Below, in pieces: positions 11,221 through 15,592 of a DNA stretch of 15,592 nt. The notes below the pieces were generated by a model, which was not told where the DNA came from, ran no database searches, and saw only the letters and a program-made list of their open reading frames with translations. The DNA lies in contig CAAHEQ010000084.1 in the NCBI GenBank assembly GCA_900772625.1, forward strand, positions 1 through 15,592, in the 5' to 3' direction. Source of the stretch: Alphaproteobacteria bacterium (lineage in GTDB: Bacteria > Pseudomonadota > Alphaproteobacteria > CAAHEQ01 > UBA3637). Position 1 is the first letter of the stretch. Each line of letters starts with the position of its first letter. The translations under genes were made by a program, and so were the position numbers.

Positions 11221-11691
11221 ATGTCAAGAAGACATGCTGCTATTAAGCGCGTAATCAACCCAGACGCTAAGTTCGGCGATGTGGTTGTAGCAAAGTTCAT
11301 GAACAGTGTTATGATGCGTGGTCAAAAGAACACAGCGGAAAAGATTGTTTATGGTGCAATTTCTCGTATTGAAGAAAAAACAAAAAAGAATGGTTTGGAA
11401 ACTTTCCTCGAAGCTTTGGAAAAGGTCAAACCTTTGGTTGAAGTCAAGTCTCGCCGTGTTGGTGGTGCTACATACCAAGTTCCTTGCGAAGTACGCCCAG
11501 ACCGTCGTCAAGCTTTGGCAATCCGTTGGATTATCGACGCTGCTCGTAAGCGTTCGGAAAAAACAATGGAAGAAAGATTGTTCGGCGAATTGATGGATGT
11601 GATGAACGGCCGTGGTAATGCTTTGCGTAAGCGCGAAGATATGCATAAGATGGCCGAAGCCAACAAAGCATTCTCTCACTACAAGTGGTAA
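11221..11691 (+). CDS. rpsG: 30S ribosomal protein S7
   Basis: This 156-residue protein is a complete S7: MSRRHAAIKRVINPDAKFGD at the start, VKPLVEVKSRRVGGATYQVPCEVRPDRRQALAIRWI in the middle, and the C-terminal helix ending in KMAEANKAFSHYKW. S7 binds the 3' domain of 16S rRNA, starts assembly of the 30S head, and contacts the E site. In other bacteria it is also the autoregulator of the str operon. I could not identify its binding site in the short rpsL-rpsG gap (12 nt), which is too small for the E. coli type of structure. If autoregulation exists here, the long leader is the more likely place. Confidence 0.98.
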   Translation: MSRRHAAIKRVINPDAKFGDVVVAKFMNSVMMRGQKNTAEKIVYGAISRIEEKTKKNGLETFLEALEKVKPLVEVKSRRVGGATYQVPCEVRPDRRQALAIRWIIDAARKRSEKTMEERLFGELMDVMNGRGNALRKREDMHKMAEANKAFSHYKW

Positions 11692-11706
11692 TTTGGGGAG
11701 GATACT

Positions 11707-13785
11707 ATGGCTAGAACAACAGATTTATCATTATACAGAAACATTGGTATTATGGCGCACATCGATGCTGGTAAAACAACCACATCCGAGCGTATCTTGT
11801 ACTACACAGGTAAGTCCCACAAAATCGGTGAAGTGCACGATGGTGCGGCGACTATGGACTGGATGGAACAAGAACAAGAGCGCGGTATTACAATTACATC
11901 GGCTGCGACAACTTGCTTCTGGAAAGGTCACAGAATTAACGTTATTGATACGCCGGGACACGTGGACTTCACAGTTGAAGTCGAACGTTGCTTGCGCGTA
12001 TTGGACGGTGCTGTCGCTGTGTTCGATGGCGTTGCGGGTGTTGAACCTCAATCCGAAACAGTGTGGCGTCAAGCAGACAAATACAACGTTCCACGTATTT
12101 GCTTTGCCAACAAAATGGACCGTATGGGCGCAAACTTCTATCGTTGTGTAGAAATGATTAAAGACCGTTTGGGTGCTCGTCCTATGGTTATGGCGATGCC
12201 TATCGGTGCTGAAGCTGAATTCAAAGGTATCGTTGACGTATTGAAGCAAAAAGCTTTGATTTGGCACTCGGAAGACTTGGGTGCTCACTATGACGAAATT
12301 GAGATTCCTGCGGACTTGAAAGAAAAAGCAGAGCAATACTATAACGAGCTTGTGGAAATGGCTGTCGAAATGGACGATGCCGCTATGGAAGCGTACTTAG
12401 AAGGCAATATGCCAGATATGGAAACACTGAAAAAGTGCATTCGTAAAGGTACGATTGAACAAAAGTTCGTTCCTGTGTTGTGCGGTTCTGCGTTCAAAAA
12501 TAAAGGTGTACAACCTTTGTTGGATGCAGTTGTGGATTACTTGCCATCTCCGCTCGATATTCCACCTGCTCACGCAATCAACCCTAAAGACGGTTCGGAT
12601 ACAGAAGTTGAATCCAAAGACGATGCACCATTTGCTGGCTTGGCATTCAAGATTATGAACGACCCATTTGTTGGATCGGTGACTTTCGTTCGTATTTATC
12701 GCGGTATTTTGGAAACAGGTTCTTATGTTTTGAACTCTGTGAAAGAAGAAAAAGAGCGTATTGGCCGTATGTTGTTGATGCACTCTAACCACCGTGAAGA
12801 TATTAAAGAAGCTCGTGCGGGCGATATCGTGGCTTTGGTTGGTTTGAAAAATACAACAACTGGTGATACTTTGTGTGATTCCGCTCACCCAGTTATCTTG
12901 GAAAAGATGGAATTCCCTGATCCAGTTATTGAAATTGCGGTTGAGCCAAAGACAAAAGCTGACGTTGAAAAAATGGGTATCGCTTTGAACCGTTTAGCAA
13001 TGGAAGATCCTTCGTTCCGTGTTTCTTCTAACACAGAAACAGGCCAAACCATTATTAAAGGTATGGGCGAGTTGCACTTGGAAATTATTGTTGATCGTAT
13101 GAAACGTGAATTCAAAGTGGAAGCTAATGTTGGTGCTCCTCAAGTTGCGTACCGTGAAACAATTTCCGAACCATATGATTGCGACTACACACACAAGAAA
13201 CAATCTGGTGGTGCTGGTCAGTTCGCTCGCGTTAAAGTCTTGTTTGAACCTTTGCCTCCAGGCAGCGGCTATCAATTTGAAAACAAAGTCGTTGGCGGTA
13301 ATGTTCCAAAAGAATATATCCCTGGTGTTGAAAAAGGCTTGATGCAAGCTAAAGAAACAGGCGTTATCGCTGGTTTCCCTTGCACAGACTTTAAAGCAAC
13401 GTTGCACGATGGTGCTTACCACGATGTTGACTCTTCAACAATGGCGTTCGAAATTGCAGCGCGCGCTTGCTTCCGTGAAGGTATTCCTCACGCTAAGCCG
13501 AAGTTGCTCGAACCTGTGATGAAGGTGGAAGTCGTCACTCCAGAAGAGTATATGGGCGACATTATCGGTGACTTGAACTCTCGTCGTGGTCAGGTCAACG
13601 GTATGGATCAACGCGGTAATGCCCGTGTTATTGATGCGACAGTTCCTTTGGCAAATATGTTCGGTTATGTGAATACATTGCGTTCTATGAGCCAAGGCCG
13701 TGCACAATACACAATGCAATTCGCGCATTATGCTGACGTTCCGCAAATGGTTGCAGACGAAATTAAAGCCAAATTGGCTGGTTAA
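11707..13785 (+). CDS. fusA: Elongation factor G
   Basis: This 692-residue GTPase drives ribosomal translocation and, with RRF, subunit recycling. G1 AHIDAGKT (17-24), G3 DTPGH (81-85) and G4 NKMD (135-138) are intact. The remaining domains follow: the beta-barrel domain, domain III with GMGELHLEIIVDRM, domain IV with the YRETIS and GGAGQFARV segments, and domain V with DLNSRRGQVNGM and the C-terminal MQFAHYADVPQMVADEI. The length is usual. The gene starts 15 nt after rpsG with GGGGAGG just upstream, and is followed by a 62-nt gap with a hairpin before tuf. It is one of the two classic EF-G positions and no residue looks unusual. Confidence 0.98.
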   Translation: MARTTDLSLYRNIGIMAHIDAGKTTTSERILYYTGKSHKIGEVHDGAATMDWMEQEQERGITITSAATTCFWKGHRINVIDTPGHVDFTVEVERCLRVLDGAVAVFDGVAGVEPQSETVWRQADKYNVPRICFANKMDRMGANFYRCVEMIKDRLGARPMVMAMPIGAEAEFKGIVDVLKQKALIWHSEDLGAHYDEIEIPADLKEKAEQYYNELVEMAVEMDDAAMEAYLEGNMPDMETLKKCIRKGTIEQKFVPVLCGSAFKNKGVQPLLDAVVDYLPSPLDIPPAHAINPKDGSDTEVESKDDAPFAGLAFKIMNDPFVGSVTFVRIYRGILETGSYVLNSVKEEKERIGRMLLMHSNHREDIKEARAGDIVALVGLKNTTTGDTLCDSAHPVILEKMEFPDPVIEIAVEPKTKADVEKMGIALNRLAMEDPSFRVSSNTETGQTIIKGMGELHLEIIVDRMKREFKVEANVGAPQVAYRETISEPYDCDYTHKKQSGGAGQFARVKVLFEPLPPGSGYQFENKVVGGNVPKEYIPGVEKGLMQAKETGVIAGFPCTDFKATLHDGAYHDVDSSTMAFEIAARACFREGIPHAKPKLLEPVMKVEVVTPEEYMGDIIGDLNSRRGQVNGMDQRGNARVIDATVPLANMFGYVNTLRSMSQGRAQYTMQFAHYADVPQMVADEIKAKLAG

Positions 13786-13792
13786 TAAAACA

Positions 13793-13822
13793 GCTCCCGT
13801 TCTGTAAAAGCGGGGCGGGAGC
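13793..13822 (+). promoter_or_regulatory. Hairpin between fusA and tuf
   Basis: GCTCCCG (13793-13799) pairs with CGGGAGC (13816-13822). CCCG can instead pair with the nearer CGGG (13811-13814). No T run follows, so it is not a simple terminator. It could be a processing or stability element that sets the tuf to fusA ratio. That role is inferred. Confidence 0.55.
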
Positions 13823-13847
13823 AACATTTAAATAAAAGGAAAAACAA

Positions 13848-15038
13848 ATGGCAAAAGAGAAGTTTGAAAGAAATAAGCCTCATTGCAACATTGGTACGAT
13901 AGGCCATGTTGACCATGGGAAGACGACATTGACAGCTGCGATTACGAAAGTATTGGCGGAAAAGGGTGGCGCACAATTTGTTGATTATGCGAACATTGAT
14001 AAAGCGCCAGAAGAACGCGCACGCGGTATTACGATTTCGACATCGCACGTTGAGTATGAAACAGACAAGCGTCACTATGCGCACGTTGACTGCCCGGGCC
14101 ACGCCGACTATGTTAAGAACATGATTACAGGTGCTGCTCAGATGGACGGTGCAATTTTGGTTGTATCCGCAGCAGATGGTCCTATGCCACAAACACGTGA
14201 GCACATTTTGCTTGCTCGTCAAGTAGGTGTTCCAGCGATCGTTGTTTACATGAACAAATGTGACCAAGTTGACGATCCAGAATTGTTGGAATTGGTTGAA
14301 ATGGAAATCCGCGAATTGTTGAGCTCGTACCAATTCCCAGGCGATGAGATTCCTATCATTAAAGGTTCTGCGAAAGTCGCATTGGAAGATGGTGATCCGA
14401 AGTTGGGCAGAGATTCTATTTTGGCATTGATGGATGCAGTTGACAGCTATATTCCACAACCAGAGCGTCCAAAGGACAAACCATTCTTGATGCCAATCGA
14501 AGACGTGTTCTCGATTTCTGGTCGTGGTACAGTTGTGACAGGCCGTGTTGAGCGTGGTGTTGTTCACGTTGGTGACGAAATTGAAATCGTTGGTATTAAG
14601 CCAACCCAAAAGACAACAGTCACAGGCGTAGAAATGTTCCGCAAATTGTTGGATCAAGGTGAAGCTGGTGATAACATTGGTGTTCTGTTGCGTGGTACGA
14701 AGCGTGAAGAAGTCGAGCGTGGTCAAGTATTGGCGGCTCCTGGTTCTATCACACCACACACAGAGTTCACAGCGAAGTGCTATATTTTGACGAAGGAAGA
14801 AGGCGGTCGTCACACACCGTTCTTTACGAACTATCGTCCACAATTCTACTTCCGTACAACAGACGTGACAGGTACAATTGAATTGCCAGAAGGAACAGAA
14901 ATGGTTATGCCAGGCGATACAATTGAAATGACAGTTAAGTTGATTGCGCCAGTCGCGATGGAAGAAGGTTTGCGTTTTGCTATTCGTGAAGGTGGCCACA
15001 CAGTAGGTGCTGGTGCCGTATCTAAGATTATTAAATAA
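13848..15038 (+). CDS. tuf: Elongation factor Tu
   Basis: This 396-residue GTPase delivers aminoacyl-tRNA to the ribosome. G1 GHVDHGKT (19-26), G3 DCPGH (81-85) and G4 NKCD (136-139) are intact. The two beta-barrel domains follow, with GRGTVVTGRVERG, TGVEMFRK, PHTEFTAKCYILTKEEGGRHTPF and the C-terminal MEEGLRFAIREGGHTVGAGAVSKII. The ribosome-binding site AAAAGGA lies 8 nt before the ATG. It is the last gene of the rpsL-rpsG-fusA-tuf operon and is followed by a strong terminator. In many proteobacteria rpsJ follows tuf; it is absent here, so the S10 operon is not joined. Whether a second tuf exists elsewhere cannot be seen. Confidence 0.98.
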   Translation: MAKEKFERNKPHCNIGTIGHVDHGKTTLTAAITKVLAEKGGAQFVDYANIDKAPEERARGITISTSHVEYETDKRHYAHVDCPGHADYVKNMITGAAQMDGAILVVSAADGPMPQTREHILLARQVGVPAIVVYMNKCDQVDDPELLELVEMEIRELLSSYQFPGDEIPIIKGSAKVALEDGDPKLGRDSILALMDAVDSYIPQPERPKDKPFLMPIEDVFSISGRGTVVTGRVERGVVHVGDEIEIVGIKPTQKTTVTGVEMFRKLLDQGEAGDNIGVLLRGTKREEVERGQVLAAPGSITPHTEFTAKCYILTKEEGGRHTPFFTNYRPQFYFRTTDVTGTIELPEGTEMVMPGDTIEMTVKLIAPVAMEEGLRFAIREGGHTVGAGAVSKIIK

Positions 15039-15065
15039 TTTTAGTCGAATAGCTCGTAGATTGAA

Positions 15066-15101
15066 AAAGGGCCGTCTCTTAACCGAGACGGTTCTTTTTT
15101 T
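15066..15101 (+). terminator. Terminator of the str operon
   Basis: AAAGGGCCGTCTC (15066-15078) pairs with GAGACGGTTCTTT (15085-15097), 13 pairs with two G-T, around TTAACC, running into a seven-T tract. It lies 27 nt after the tuf stop. Confidence 0.92.
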
Positions 15102-15299
15102 GTGGAAAGATGCGATGTGAGAGACAAGGGGCGTGAGAGGTGCAGACGTGCAACACTCAGATGACGCTGGTGAGGTGTTGTCGTGTGGAAAGGCGCGCGC
15201 AGGAGTTTATGGAAAATGCGATGTAGGAGCGCAAAAAACGCGCTATATCAAACATTCAAAACTTTCCCCAAAATGTTTTTTGCCACCCGCGCACCCAAA

Positions 15300-15351
15300 C
15301 AAAAAATGATTTTTGTCTCCCCCGAACCATTAACCAAAAATCATTTTTTTG
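15300..15351. repeat. AT-rich inverted repeat, copy 2
   Basis: AAAAAATGATTTTTG (15301-15315) and CAAAAATCATTTTTT (15335-15349) pair over 15 bp around a 19-nt C-rich loop. The arms match the copy at 2009-2060 almost base for base, while the loop has diverged. Confidence 0.85.
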
Positions 15352-15441
15352 AAGTTGATGGAGTTGGAACTTTAATCAATTTTATATAAGCTCATGGAAA
15401 ATTATTTACCTGTTCTTATCATTTTAAAAATGCGTCCTTTC

Positions 15442-15493
15442 ATAAAAGTTTGGGTGCGCTCTTTGACGCCCCCCCCCGCACCCAGACTTTTAT
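15442..15493. repeat. Nested palindrome with a C9 run, element H8
   Basis: ATAAAAGTTTGGGTGCG (15442-15458) pairs with CGCACCCAGACTTTTAT (15477-15493), 17 pairs with one T-G. GGGTGCG can instead pair with CGCCCCC (15467-15473), 6 of 7, around an 8-nt loop. Nine C residues at 15469-15477 include part of this segment. It lies just after the stop of the possible minus-strand gene at the right edge and might terminate it. Confidence 0.82.
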
Positions 15494-15505
15494 TTTACTT
15501 AGGCT

Positions 15506-15592
15506 TTATTCGTCTCGCGAATTACCTTGCGCACGAGGGCGGCGAATAGAACGGAAAATTGCTAAAATCATTCTTTTGAAATGAAGCATATC
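15506..15592 (-). CDS. Possible C-terminal end of a gene entering from the right
   Basis: A minus-strand frame is open from the right edge to TAA at 15508-15506. It encodes 28 residues that end RSIRRPRAQGNSRDE, a charged, arginine-rich tail typical of a protein C-terminus. The palindrome at 15442-15493 lies 12 nt downstream, where a terminator would be expected. Twenty-nine codons without a stop is weak evidence on its own, and I cannot name a family. Confidence 0.33.
   Translation of the reverse strand, partial: DMLHFKRMILAIFRSIRRPRAQGNSRDE

Larger units (their letters stand above)
15102..15505. other. Intergenic region after the str operon
   Basis: No convincing gene lies here. A 68-codon plus-strand frame at 15183-15389 has no clear start signal and crosses an inverted repeat. 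The stretch contains an imperfect stem CAACAC.TC/GAGGTGTTG (15151-15180), a loose repeat of TGTGGAAAG-type sequence (about 15101, 15184 and 15209), the AT-rich inverted repeat and the palindrome with a C9 run. Confidence 0.65.

Noticed and set aside
13782..14999. Long minus-strand open frame (405 codons) opposite tuf
   Set aside because: It is a shadow of a highly expressed, codon-biased gene. Its product is rich in Cys, His, Asn and Thr and resembles no protein. Similar shadows lie opposite fusA, rpsG and rpsL.

Overview
The window looks like a piece of an AT-leaning alphaproteobacterial chromosome. Three things point there. The tmRNA is circularly permuted (acceptor piece encoded before coding piece) with an ANDN-type tag, SspB is of the alphaproteobacterial type, and SspB is followed by a small ribbon-helix-helix gene, a pairing familiar in that class. 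I cannot place the genus. The AT-rich sequence and long, palindrome-filled gaps would suit an uncultured or host-associated lineage, but that is inference.

Left half, all on the minus strand, read from 9.4 kb down to 1: a small lipoprotein with an apparently leaderless mRNA; tRNA-Leu(UAG); tig, clpP, clpX and lon; a strong terminator; HU; tRNA-Val(UAC) with its own promoter and terminator; a roughly 0.6 kb gap holding four palindromes; the permuted tmRNA (ssrA); sspB overlapping an RHH gene by 4 bp; and an unrecognised gene cut by the left edge. The locus therefore joins nascent-chain folding (trigger factor), ribosome rescue and tagging (tmRNA), tag delivery (SspB) and degradation (ClpXP, Lon). 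The tmRNA tag is unusual: it reads ANDNFAPVAMAV, so it ends in Met-Ala-Val rather than the common (L/V)AA.

Middle, 9.4-10.8 kb: a divergent non-coding region. It holds a well-formed candidate small RNA (promoter, 12-bp stem with a C-rich loop, terminator, then a second terminator), five clear GC-rich palindromes plus one decayed candidate, and the promoter and about 150-nt leader of the str operon.

Right half, plus strand: rpsL, rpsG, fusA and tuf, ending in a strong terminator. No rpsJ follows. The last 500 bp hold an AT-rich inverted repeat, another GC-rich palindrome with a C9 run, and possibly the C-terminal end of a minus-strand gene.

The main candidate for something undescribed is a family of nine intergenic palindromes (about 1928-1966, 2129-2170, 2202-2244, 9922-9964, 9998-10045, 10204-10247, 10328-10369, 10401-10442, 15442-15493). 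Their outer arms differ, but they share one design: one arm segment is present twice on one side, so two mutually exclusive hairpins can form. Two of them form a tandem module repeated 8.2 kb apart with exactly 31 nt between the hairpins, although the 31-nt spacers have diverged.
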